This document shows, one piece after another, positions 1 through 6,636 of a DNA stretch of 12,678 nt. The translations under genes were made by a program, and so were the position numbers. The stretch covers positions 1 to 12,678 of the forward strand of contig CAVGED010000138.1 in assembly GCA_963628035.1 (NCBI GenBank), written 5' to 3'. Position 1 is the first letter of the stretch; each line of letters starts with the position of its first letter. Under the pieces are notes generated by a model. That model was given only the letters and a program-made list of their open reading frames with translations, did no database searches and was not told the origin of the DNA. The DNA is from 14-2 sp963628035 (lineage in GTDB: Bacteria > Bacillota > Clostridia > Lachnospirales > Lachnospiraceae).

Positions 1-1877
1 TTCCAGAGGTCGGAATCGGTTTCCTCTATCCAATGGCTCGGATCGGTTCCCTCTGTCTCATCTTCAAAATCATCGGTATAATAGGTTGGCTCAATCTGAG
101 GCTCATACTTTGCTGTCGCCGTTCCCATAACGCGGAGTGAATCAAATCTCATATCTCCATAGAACGCACGGAAGCCAAATGTACCGATTGTCATACAGGT
201 TGGTGAATCGGAATCGTCATATTCAATGATCTTGGTGTCATTCAGATAAATCGTCAATTTTCCATCTATATTGGTGAATCTCATGGTGTACCATGTATTA
301 AGCGCCATATCGATTCCCTTATCACTCATGTTAGCAGAAGCCAGAGTGGTATCGCTTTCGGCATTTTTCAACAACTGCATCGTGAACTGCCGACCTGCTT
401 TTGCCTGTGGCGAATAACGAACACGCGCATAATAATATCCGTATTCTCCAATACAGCTTAATAAGGATGTGTAGGTATCACCGTCTTCACCTGTCAGCAT
501 GATATCTGCTTCCACGGAATTGATCTCTCCATAAACAGACGTATTTTCCAAATAAGAGATTGCATCACTCCATCCGTATCTTTGTTGTTCATCTACAATC
601 ATGCTGTTAAAGGTTCTCCATGAACCTTTTGCATCTCCTGCAGCACTATCCCATTCGCGATCATCAAAGCTCTCATTAAAGTCATTGATATATATCGTGT
701 CATACTCCGCCAATTCCGGATGCTCCAGGCGATATAATGCATCCACAGCTTCCTGATATTTTTTGATCACTTCCTCATCAATTGTTCCAACTTCATATCC
801 AGAAAGAGAATTGTACATCTCCTTTAATCCATCTACATATTCTTTTTCCGCAAGCGCAAGCTCCTTAGCGGCCTTGCAGGCTTCTACCTTTGCTGCAAAT
901 TCCTGAATATATTCCGGTCTTGCAACGATCTCTACTTCCAGATCGACTGTTTCTCCCAGACAGTTGATCGGAACGCTTCTTTTTCCCGTTGTTATATTAT
1001 CGTACGCTCCGATCAGATCTGCATTCAGTGCCAGGCCATAGACGAGTCCATCACTAAAACTAATGTTTGCCGTATAGTCATAAGGCGAAATCTCAAATCC
1101 CTGATATAATTTCAATGTACCATCCACGAATGTACCATCCATATGAGAAAGTTTCACCGATTCGATTGTTCGCTGTGAAGCTTCTTCAACACGGAAGTTT
1201 GAGACAGATGCAGAAGTATTTATTGCCCGAAAGCCGGCACGGGAGCCGGATGACAATGCATATTCACTGGTATCCCGATATACATCCAGCAGCTTGTCAT
1301 CAACGTAAAGATAAATCATATCCCCGGAACACTCCATGGAAAAGGTATAGGTGGTATCAAATCCAATGCTTTTTCCGGTCAACGCTGCCAAAGTACTCGC
1401 ACTGTACCTTGTAAGCTCTCTGGATTGATCATTGCCTCCATCATCCCCTTTGCGAAGCAAAGTCGCATAGAACTTCCCGTTCGATGCATTATAATGCAGG
1501 AAAAATCCATAGTAATTTCCGGTTTTCCCGTTATATCTTGCCCACACTCCAAGCATGCGTGTCTTACTGTTATCTGTGGATCTCATTGTCAGATCCGCCG
1601 ATACCCGAACATCTGGATAGTCTGCAAACAGATCCACATATTGGGAATTCTGCTGCGTGACGCTGCCCGCCTGGCATGTAATCTGAAGTCCATTCTCAAA
1701 ATGGCGGGTTATGCCGTCTGTTATGGTACCTTTCCAGTCGTCCTTCTGACTACTGCTCATAGCATCGTAGAAAAGATACTCCTCTGAAGCATTTACAAAA
1801 AGCTCTTCCGGACATAAGGTTACAAGTGAGCATATCGCTAATAAAACTGCCCAGAACCGTCTGATATTTTTTTTCAT
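1..1877 (-). CDS. Secreted multi-domain LamG-like / bacterial Ig-like protein, C-terminus beyond the window
   Basis: An uninterrupted frame runs from ATG at 1875-1877 to the left edge: 625 codons plus two bases, with no stop. Start support is GGAGG at 1883-1887, five bases upstream. Residues 1-30 form a signal peptide (MKKNIRRF, a hydrophobic stretch, likely cleavage after VNA). Residues about 33-232 look like a LamG/concanavalin-type beta-sandwich (GVWARYNGKTGNYYGFFLHY; YLYVDDKLLDVY; AGFRAIN...VSNFRV). Residues about 238-319 match the bacterial Ig-like group 4 pattern (LYQGFEIS, SFSDG, AYDNITTGKRSVPI, VDLEVEIV). A charged helical linker covers 320-385. A second LamG-like domain spans about 395-586 (NDFNESFDDREW; LTIYLNDTKIIEYDD; IGTFGFRAF), and a third begins at about 599 (YYTDDFEDETEG). 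No catalytic motif is visible, so a carbohydrate-binding or surface role is inferred; an enzyme domain could lie beyond the edge. It is the last gene of this strand's cluster. Confidence 0.85.
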   Translation of the reverse strand, partial: MKKNIRRFWAVLLAICSLVTLCPEELFVNASEEYLFYDAMSSSQKDDWKGTITDGITRHFENGLQITCQAGSVTQQNSQYVDLFADYPDVRVSADLTMRSTDNSKTRMLGVWARYNGKTGNYYGFFLHYNASNGKFYATLLRKGDDGGNDQSRELTRYSASTLAALTGKSIGFDTTYTFSMECSGDMIYLYVDDKLLDVYRDTSEYALSSGSRAGFRAINTSASVSNFRVEEASQRTIESVKLSHMDGTFVDGTLKLYQGFEISPYDYTANISFSDGLVYGLALNADLIGAYDNITTGKRSVPINCLGETVDLEVEIVARPEYIQEFAAKVEACKAAKELALAEKEYVDGLKEMYNSLSGYEVGTIDEEVIKKYQEAVDALYRLEHPELAEYDTIYINDFNESFDDREWDSAAGDAKGSWRTFNSMIVDEQQRYGWSDAISYLENTSVYGEINSVEADIMLTGEDGDTYTSLLSCIGEYGYYYARVRYSPQAKAGRQFTMQLLKNAESDTTLASANMSDKGIDMALNTWYTMRFTNIDGKLTIYLNDTKIIEYDDSDSPTCMTIGTFGFRAFYGDMRFDSLRVMGTATAKYEPQIEPTYYTDDFEDETEGTDPSHWIEETDSDLW

Positions 1878-1882
1878 AAAAA

Positions 1883-1887
1883 CCTCC
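1883..1887 (-). promoter_or_regulatory. Ribosome binding site of the left-edge secreted protein gene
   Basis: GGAGG on the minus strand, five bases before the ATG at 1877. It fixes the start of a frame that has no stop inside the window. The roughly 60 bases between the hairpin at 1950-1975 and this site show no convincing -35/-10 pair, so the gene may depend on read-through from upstream or on a promoter I cannot recognise. Confidence 0.75.
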
Positions 1888-1949
1888 GTAACTTTTTACA
1901 TTTTGCAACATTACATTCCATACAAGGATCGATTCGTTCTATTAAATAA

Positions 1950-1975
1950 GGCTGGCATTTTTTCAAACACCAGCC
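1950..1975 (-). terminator. Probable intrinsic terminator after the small peptide gene
   Basis: On the minus strand the arms GGCTGGTGTTT and AAATGCCAGCC pair over 11 positions (nine Watson-Crick and two G-T) around a GAAA tetraloop. TTATTTAAT follows directly. The hairpin starts 13 bases after the TAA of the 39-codon gene. The T-tract is interrupted, so termination may be partial, which would let some transcript continue into the next secreted protein gene. Confidence 0.6.
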
Positions 1976-1988
1976 CGTCAAATCAACC

Positions 1989-2108
1989 TTACGCAAACAT
2001 TCCACTGCCGTCTTCCGTTCCTCCGCTGCCACTGTCGCCTCCGGAAAGCGTAATAACATCACTACATTCTAAGAATTCAATTTCCATCACAGGATCTTCG
2101 TATTTCAC
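1989..2108 (-). CDS. Small 39-residue peptide with a Gly/Ser/Asp-rich tail, function unknown
   Basis: GTG start at 2106-2108, TAA at 1989-1991. AGGAGGG at 2116-2122 sits at an ideal seven-base distance, and the gene begins 18 bases after the stop of the upstream LamG/InlB protein, so it is very likely co-transcribed. The peptide begins MKYEDPVMEIEFLECSDVIT (GTG read as Met) and ends in a flexible tail of glycine, serine, aspartate and glutamate closing with GMFA. There is one cysteine (residue 15), no signal peptide and no membrane segment. A terminator hairpin follows. From memory, unverified, short proteins with a MKYxxPxMEIxxxExxDVIxxS start and a Gly/Asp tail recur as hypothetical proteins in Clostridia. 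The order of a conserved-looking head and low-complexity tail resembles a leader-core peptide, but no modification enzyme is nearby. The coding call rests on the ribosome binding site, spacing and context. Confidence 0.68.
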   Translation of the reverse strand: MKYEDPVMEIEFLECSDVITLSGGDSGSGGTEDGSGMFA

Positions 2109-2115
2109 CAGTATG

Positions 2116-2122
2116 CCCTCCT
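2116..2122 (-). promoter_or_regulatory. Ribosome binding site that supports the small GTG-start gene
   Basis: AGGAGGG on the minus strand, seven bases before GTG 2108 and just after the stop codon of the upstream gene. No other plausible start lies within its reach, so it is the main reason to accept the 39-codon gene. Confidence 0.75.
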
Positions 2123-2126
2123 TCTA

Positions 2127-4265
2127 TCATTCATTGGAATTGGAATCAGTTTCAATTCCCTTTCGAATCGTAATATCATTGCGGATCACACCTGCCACAT
2201 AGGTACCGTCTGTTGTTGTCCAATAGGGTGTAACCGTAATCGCTTTATCGAGATTGCCGGAAACCGGAATATTGTTTACCGTCACGGTTGCAAAATACTT
2301 CGAATATTCGGAAAACTTCGTCGGTCCATAGCTGATCTGAATACCACCCTCATTTGCTGCAATCTGCTTGTATACGCTTGTGGTTATATAATCGATCTCT
2401 TTTCCGCCGCCATTAATCTTCATTCCGACATTTTGATAATCCAGGGAGTCTACTGTCGTTACAAATCGTATGTCCGTTGTCGAACTCTCTGTTGTCGTAC
2501 CACTCTTAATCTGCGCCTTTACGCTTAATACTTCTTCATCCACCCATTTTGCATATGCCGATCCTGTCACTGTATCTGCAGCCAGAGCTTCCGTATATTC
2601 CGCATCTTTATACCAACCCGCGAATACAGATCCGGCCTTAAAGGGATGGAGCTTGCTATCTCTTTCGGAACGATAAAAACCTACCTCATAACAGTTGTCG
2701 TCCAGCTCACTCTCGTTGGGATATACCTTGATGTTGTCGATCTTCGCCTGCCGTCTCATTGCATAAAAAGCAATGGAACCGGAACTCCTCTGCGAAACTA
2801 TATCGTCTGTATAAGTAAGCACTGGCTCAGTATATTCATTCATATAAACCGTCATCGTATTGCCTTCAATGACTATTTTGACATGATTTAATTCAGCACG
2901 ATTATACCCATATTTTTCAGGCAGGCTCACCCCAGTCCCAAGAGACGTCATCCCCGCGTCGAAGGTTACGGCTTGTCCTGTTACTATAGCTTGACTAGCA
3001 TTCATACTGATATTAAATCCTATACTATTGCCCAGACTTCCAGAACTACCCGCTGCGCCTAACAGAATCCCAAAATTCGCAGTCATAGCGTTCAATCCAC
3101 TAACCATGCTCCCTCCAAGCAACACATCCGCCTCCAGCGTGTAATTCGTCCATTCACCCGCTATTGCATTGTCCAAAACAATCCCAGTCAAGTTTTTGTC
3201 GTTCGTGATTTCATCCGCCGCCGTGTTATATACCAGCATTCCATTCTCTATATGGAAATACGTTGCTGTATTTCCACTCCAGCCCTCGGCGGTCAGATCT
3301 TCCAACGTACCGCTGAAATCCTGCTGATACAGATATCCCGCCACAAACTTCGCATAAGCAGTACCCGTCATTGTGGTTGCGTCCAATTCTTCCGTATAGT
3401 CTGCATCTTTATACCAGCCCGCGAATACAGATCCGGCCTTAAAGGGATGAAGCATGGTCGCTCTCCCGGAGCGGTAGAAGTCCACCTCATAACAGTTGTC
3501 GTCCGGTTCACTTCCATTCGGATATACCTTGATGTTGTCGAACTTCGCCTGCCGTCTCTGTGCATAAAAGCCAATAGAACCGGAGCTCAGCTTTGAAACA
3601 TCCTCGTTCTCATAGCTAAGCAACTCTTCGTCATTCATATAAACCGTTACCAGATTCCCGTTAACGACTATTTTGATATGATCCAGGTCACTTTTTCCTG
3701 CATAGTTTGCGAGGGTAGTTTGCACATTTGTAGAGACATCTCCTGCTGCATTAACGCCAGTTCTCACGATGCTGCCTGTAGTTACATAATTCGACTTCAT
3801 ACTAATATTAAATCCTATATAATCCGTCAAAGCACCGCTGCTATTAGTACCATTTACGCCTAACGCAATTCCAACATTCGCAGTACCTGTTACTCCTTCA
3901 ACATATGTTGTTGTAAGCAGCACATCCGCCTCCAGCGTGTAATTCGTCCATGTTTTTGCTATTGCATTTCCTAAAACAACTTGCATTTTGGCCGTGCCGC
4001 CCGTCTTAGCACCTGTCGTATCATCTGCTACTGTATTATATACCAGCATTCCATCTTCTATATGGTAATAGTCTGCTATATTTTCGCTCCAACCCTCGGC
4101 GATCAGGTCGTCCATCGTACAGCCGAAATCCTGCCGATACAGATATCCTGTGTTCGATGTTGCGTCAGTGGTTTCAGAAGCATCCACCTCTGTGGGAACC
4201 TCAAGCAAAGATGCCATCAGTCCTAACAACACAGCCATTGTAATGATTCTTTTTCTTATCTTCAT
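2127..4265 (-). CDS. Secreted protein with two LamG-like/InlB-repeat units and a C-terminal beta domain
   Basis: 712 residues from ATG at 4263-4265, preceded by AAAGGAG at 4274-4280. The longer in-frame start at 4331 lies inside the promoter -10 box and cannot be translated from that transcript. Residues 1-30 are a signal peptide (cleavage likely after VDA). Residues 41-250 are LamG-like (YLYRQDF, IEDGMLVYNT, NYTLEADVLL, FDNIKVYP). Residues 256-308 form an InlB/Listeria-Bacteroides-type repeat (FKAGSVFAGWYKDADYTEEL). Residues 311-518 and 523-576 repeat both modules. Residues about 578-702 are a further beta-rich domain (TTDIRFVTTVDSLDY, TPYWTTTDGTYVAG) of a kind I associate with clostridial secreted proteins. 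The tail has no LPXTG motif or membrane anchor. Glycan binding or cell-surface association is inferred from the folds. Its own copy of the duplicated promoter lies directly upstream. Confidence 0.88.
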   Translation of the reverse strand: MKIRKRIITMAVLLGLMASLLEVPTEVDASETTDATSNTGYLYRQDFGCTMDDLIAEGWSENIADYYHIEDGMLVYNTVADDTTGAKTGGTAKMQVVLGNAIAKTWTNYTLEADVLLTTTYVEGVTGTANVGIALGVNGTNSSGALTDYIGFNISMKSNYVTTGSIVRTGVNAAGDVSTNVQTTLANYAGKSDLDHIKIVVNGNLVTVYMNDEELLSYENEDVSKLSSGSIGFYAQRRQAKFDNIKVYPNGSEPDDNCYEVDFYRSGRATMLHPFKAGSVFAGWYKDADYTEELDATTMTGTAYAKFVAGYLYQQDFSGTLEDLTAEGWSGNTATYFHIENGMLVYNTAADEITNDKNLTGIVLDNAIAGEWTNYTLEADVLLGGSMVSGLNAMTANFGILLGAAGSSGSLGNSIGFNISMNASQAIVTGQAVTFDAGMTSLGTGVSLPEKYGYNRAELNHVKIVIEGNTMTVYMNEYTEPVLTYTDDIVSQRSSGSIAFYAMRRQAKIDNIKVYPNESELDDNCYEVGFYRSERDSKLHPFKAGSVFAGWYKDAEYTEALAADTVTGSAYAKWVDEEVLSVKAQIKSGTTTESSTTDIRFVTTVDSLDYQNVGMKINGGGKEIDYITTSVYKQIAANEGGIQISYGPTKFSEYSKYFATVTVNNIPVSGNLDKAITVTPYWTTTDGTYVAGVIRNDITIRKGIETDSNSNE
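2538..3338 (-). repeat. Second unit of the internal LamG-like/InlB-repeat duplication
   Basis: Encodes residues 310-576 of the secreted protein. Long exact matches to the first unit persist at DNA level, including 32 identical bases at 2617-2648 versus 3418-3449 and 31 at 3123-3153 versus 3921-3951. The offset changes from 801 to 798, so small in-frame indels have accumulated. The central part of the LamG-like domain has diverged most. The pattern indicates a fairly recent tandem duplication of about 267 codons. Confidence 0.85.
3339..4145 (-). repeat. First unit of the internal LamG-like/InlB-repeat duplication
   Basis: Encodes residues 41-309 of the secreted protein and pairs with 2538-3338. 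Shared landmarks are AEGWS, GMLVYNT, NYTLEADVLL, IGFNISM, SSGSI, RRQAK, NIKVYPN, DDNCYEV and FKAGSVFAGWYKDA. Confidence 0.85.
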
Positions 4266-4316
4266 CTTCCTGTCTCCTTTACATTTTCTTCGCTCATTCG
4301 TTATATTCGCCCGCTT

Positions 4317-4399
4317 ATACGTCAATATCATTATAGCAAAGGAAATGTTTTACGTAAATCGGACATTCATGCTGAAAAAATAGGACAATTTTGCTAATT
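4317..4399 (-). promoter_or_regulatory. Duplicated 83-bp promoter element, copy A (upstream of the LamG/InlB gene)
   Basis: On the minus strand: -35 TTTACG (4353-4358), 17-base spacer, -10 TATAAT (4330-4335), so transcription should start near 4323 and leave a leader of about 60 bases. The whole block matches 6481-6563 at 76 of 83 positions without gaps. Six of the seven differences lie between the last base of the -35 box and the -10 side of the spacer. The upstream edge includes the stop codon of the sialidase-like gene (TAG 4394-4396). No terminator separates that gene from this promoter, so the LamG gene could be read both from here and from upstream. Confidence 0.85.
4356..4387 (-). promoter_or_regulatory. 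Direct-repeat operator in copy A
   Basis: Two direct repeats on the minus strand, TGTCCTATTT (4378-4387) and TGTCCGATTT (4356-4365), lie 22 bp apart start to start, about two helical turns. The nearer one overlaps the -35 box by three bases. Known AraC-type activators often bind paired direct sites about 21 bp apart next to -35, so this is a good candidate site for the regulator encoded at 10413-12656; the link itself is inference. Confidence 0.6.
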
Positions 4400-5653
4400 A
4401 TCCGCTTGATTCAACTTTGCTTCCAGCTCCGATAATTTGAAACGTACCGTTATCACATAAGGCCGCACTCCTTCCGTCCAATGACCATAGGTTGTGGTAA
4501 CAATCGTATCATCCGGCAGAATAACGACTCCGGGATATGCGCAGTCTCCTCGGAAGCGCACCTCCCCCTTATAGTTTCTCATAATAAATATGCGATACTG
4601 TCCTTCTCTTCCATTTACAAGATCATCATAGGTACCTACCCAGCCTACCCATGAATATTTCGTTGGACTGTCTATCGCCATATCACGAAAACTGATAAAA
4701 AGCCTTCCATCCTTTGTATATCGGATGCAGTGACGATCTCCTGTCAGTGCTGCCGGAAGCTCCACCGGTTTGGACCATGTCCTTCCGTTATCGTTGCTCA
4801 ATATCAATAAAGAATTATGCATTCTTTTGTTTGCACGCAGTATCACTGCTATCTGCTTTCCATCCGGGGAATAGACAGCTCCCGGTTCACACAGGAATTC
4901 ATCCTCCATGCTCGCCACCGCATAAGGCATACTCCATGTAAGACCTCCGTCCTTCGAGGTCGTGGCGTAAACCGTAAATTCTTTCTTTTCCAGGAAATCA
5001 CTTTTTACCTCATATATCGGTTCCCAAACATCACCCGGATGCGCAGGCGGCGCGATCTCATGCGGAATCTCCTTACTCCACGTAATTCCATCATCCTCTG
5101 AATAAGACTGTGTGACCAAGGTTCTGGCATCCATACCCTCCCCTGCTTTATAGACCGTAGTTCTTCGGCGATTGCCGCTGTACCAGTCACCTTCATTGTG
5201 AAAGAAAGCCATATATTCTCCCTTCCCGGTACAGATCATCTCTCCCATGGCCACAATTCCGCCAAAATCACCAATCGGTGTAAGTTCCGTCCAGGTATCT
5301 CCATCATCTTCGGAATAGGACATACGGATCGGATAACATCCTGAAAAAAGAAGTAATCGCCGTTTTCCCTGCTTGTCGTAAGTCTTAAACAAAGTCGGAA
5401 CCTCCAGCGAAGTAGACCAGCTTTCCGGAACCGGCAGCCTGTCACTCCATGTCTTACCGCCATCATAACTTTTCTTCAGGACGATCTGTCCAAATCCATG
5501 ACCCTTTGGATAAACACACACTATGGTTTTATCATCATCCAGAAGCACCGTTGTCGGATGTCCAAGATATAGGCCGTCTTCCTTATCAACCGGAAATTGA
5601 CGTTCTGTCTCGTTTGAGATATCGATCATGGGAATCGTAAAATTTTTGTACAT
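4394..5653 (-). CDS. Cytoplasmic sialidase-fold (GH33-like, Asp-box) glycosidase
   Basis: 419 residues with no signal peptide, so it should act in the cytoplasm on imported substrate. Five Asp-boxes mark a six-bladed propeller: SYDGGKTW (62-69), SEDDGDTW (114-121), SEDDGITW (185-192), SKDGGLTW (233-240) and SNDNGRTW (286-293). E256 in CEPGAVYSPDGK and R273 in ILRANKR fall where exo-sialidases carry the catalytic Glu and a carboxylate-binding Arg; AYPGVVILPDD (372-382) resembles the conserved end of the propeller. The usual N-terminal F/Y-R-I-P motif is replaced by GHP (31-33), so the arginine triad looks incomplete and true sialic acid hydrolysis is doubtful. It starts six bases after the aldolase stop, with its ribosome binding site (AGAGAGGA) inside the aldolase's last codons, implying coupled translation. 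A 3-deoxy-ulosonic acid or uronic glycosidase is plausible; the substrate is unknown. Confidence 0.82.
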   Translation of the reverse strand: MYKNFTIPMIDISNETERQFPVDKEDGLYLGHPTTVLLDDDKTIVCVYPKGHGFGQIVLKKSYDGGKTWSDRLPVPESWSTSLEVPTLFKTYDKQGKRRLLLFSGCYPIRMSYSEDDGDTWTELTPIGDFGGIVAMGEMICTGKGEYMAFFHNEGDWYSGNRRRTTVYKAGEGMDARTLVTQSYSEDDGITWSKEIPHEIAPPAHPGDVWEPIYEVKSDFLEKKEFTVYATTSKDGGLTWSMPYAVASMEDEFLCEPGAVYSPDGKQIAVILRANKRMHNSLLILSNDNGRTWSKPVELPAALTGDRHCIRYTKDGRLFISFRDMAIDSPTKYSWVGWVGTYDDLVNGREGQYRIFIMRNYKGEVRFRGDCAYPGVVILPDDTIVTTTYGHWTEGVRPYVITVRFKLSELEAKLNQADN

Positions 5654-5659
5654 AAAGAG

Positions 5660-6439
5660 CTATCCTCTCTTTCCATTTTTTACATCATCTAATGTTTTTC
5701 GTGTAATAACAGCATTTTTCAGGATGTAATCATAGTCTGCCCCCGTAGAGATCATATGGATCCCCATATCATAGTAACGCTGTAATGTTTCCTTATCCGT
5801 TGCAAACGTAGATACTCCCACAGCCTTTCCCGCAGCACGAAATACCTGAATTGTATGATTTGCCAGACTTAAATTCTTCTCACAGAAAATGTCTCCAAGT
5901 CTTCCGATGGATCCGGATAGGTCATGCATTCCGAGCACGCAGCCATCCAGGTAAGGCAGTGATGCGATCTTCTCAGCCTCCTCAGCCGCACTTTCCTGCT
6001 CGATCTGGACAAATCTGCACAGTTTCAGGTGCCCTTCCTTGTAGAATTCCGGCTCACTGTCTATTCCGTAACGAACCGCTCCTTTTGGTCCACAGCCTCT
6101 TGTTCCATATGGTGGATAAAGCGTATTATCAAGAAGTCTCTTTGCATGTGCTGCATCTTTCACCATTGGAAAGATAATCCCATCAATTCCCATCTCCAGC
6201 ACTCTTTTCGTAACTGTAAGATCATCTACCGGCACTCTGACAAATACAGGTGTACCACCCGCCTTAGCAGCGAGCAAATGATGATAAACCTGTTCACAGG
6301 AAAGTGCCGTGTGCTCCATATCTACCCAGATAAAATCATACCCAAGTGACGCAAATATCTCCGTAACGATCGGATCTGTCAGATTCACATGGGTACCGAA
6401 CACAGGAAGCTGTGCTTTCAATTTTTCTTTTACATTCAT
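5660..6439 (-). CDS. HpcH/HpaI family metal-dependent 2-keto-3-deoxy acid aldolase
   Basis: 259 residues, the normal length for this class II aldolase family (HpaI, GarL, RhmA), which splits 2-keto-3-deoxy or 2-keto-4-hydroxy acids into pyruvate and an aldehyde. Expected residues are present: H43 in VDMEHTALS, R68 in VFVRVP, the PMVKDAAHAKRLLDN block (91-105) followed by YPPYGTRGCGP (109-119), and metal ligands E147 (FVQIEQESA) and D173 (LGMHDLS). These correspond to H45, R70, E149 and D175 of E. coli HpaI as I recall them. The ATG at 6439 follows AAAAGGA, and the family-typical start MNVKEKLKAQLPVFGTHV supports it. It is the first gene after promoter copy B and is coupled to the sialidase-like gene. 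Candidate substrates are 2-keto-3-deoxy sugar acids; the exact one cannot be read from sequence. Confidence 0.88.
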   Translation of the reverse strand: MNVKEKLKAQLPVFGTHVNLTDPIVTEIFASLGYDFIWVDMEHTALSCEQVYHHLLAAKAGGTPVFVRVPVDDLTVTKRVLEMGIDGIIFPMVKDAAHAKRLLDNTLYPPYGTRGCGPKGAVRYGIDSEPEFYKEGHLKLCRFVQIEQESAAEEAEKIASLPYLDGCVLGMHDLSGSIGRLGDIFCEKNLSLANHTIQVFRAAGKAVGVSTFATDKETLQRYYDMGIHMISTGADYDYILKNAVITRKTLDDVKNGKRG

Positions 6440-6480
6440 TTTCCATCCATCCTTTTCATAAACAATAAACCTTGCTGATG

Positions 6481-6563
6481 ATACGTCAATATCATTATAG
6501 CAAAGGGATATTTTTGTGTAAATCGGACATTCATGCTGATAAAATAGGACAATTTTGCTAATT
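6481..6563 (-). promoter_or_regulatory. Duplicated 83-bp promoter element, copy B (upstream of the aldolase/sialidase-like operon)
   Basis: On the minus strand: -35 TTTACA (6517-6522), 17-base spacer, -10 TATAAT (6494-6499), with transcription expected near 6487 and a leader of about 48 bases. It starts directly after the terminator of the transporter operon and matches copy A at 76 of 83 positions. The box upstream of -35 and the -10/start region are almost unchanged, whereas the spacer differs. Confidence 0.85.
6520..6551 (-). promoter_or_regulatory. Direct-repeat operator in copy B
   Basis: TGTCCTATTT (6542-6551) and TGTCCGATTT (6520-6529) on the minus strand, again 22 bp apart and with the nearer repeat overlapping the -35 box. 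Both half-sites are identical to those in copy A. Confidence 0.6.
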
Positions 6564-6564
6564 C

Positions 6565-6615
6565 AAACAAGTCGCCGCATCAAAACATATTTCTCTTTGA
6601 TGCGGCGACTTGTTT
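6565..6615 (-). terminator. Strong terminator hairpin after the solute-binding protein gene
   Basis: A perfect 20-bp inverted repeat (arms 6565-6584 and 6596-6615) with an 11-base loop, GC-rich in the middle and flanked by AAACAAG/CTTGTTT. It lies about 20 bases after the TAA of the solute-binding protein gene on the minus strand. The T-rich end of the stem (CTTGTTTG) serves as a weak tail; the A/T ends make the structure symmetric. It insulates the transporter operon from promoter copy B. Confidence 0.75.
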
Positions 6616-6636
6616 CACTATTCTAACATGGCAATT

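Noticed and set aside
1067..1787. Two plus-strand frames of 115 and 120 codons
   Set aside because: They lie opposite the continuous left-edge coding frame, have no ribosome binding sites and read as low-quality shadow translations.
1874..2062. 62-codon frame on the minus strand ending over the start of the left-edge gene, with a cysteine-rich tail
   Set aside because: It has no ribosome binding site, runs through the terminator hairpin at 1950-1975, and overlaps the better supported 39-codon gene in another frame.
4266..4331. N-terminal extension of the LamG/InlB protein to ATG 4331
   Set aside because: The ATG overlaps the -10 box TATAAT and so lies upstream of the transcription start; the signal peptide and AAAGGAG support the start at 4265.
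5005..5466. Arginine-rich minus-strand frames within the sialidase-like gene
   Set aside because: Out-of-frame shadows of a well supported gene with five Asp-boxes.
6565..6615. Long perfect inverted repeat considered as a transposon end or phase-variable switch
   Set aside because: It sits just after a stop codon with a small loop and occurs once in the window; a terminator explains it.
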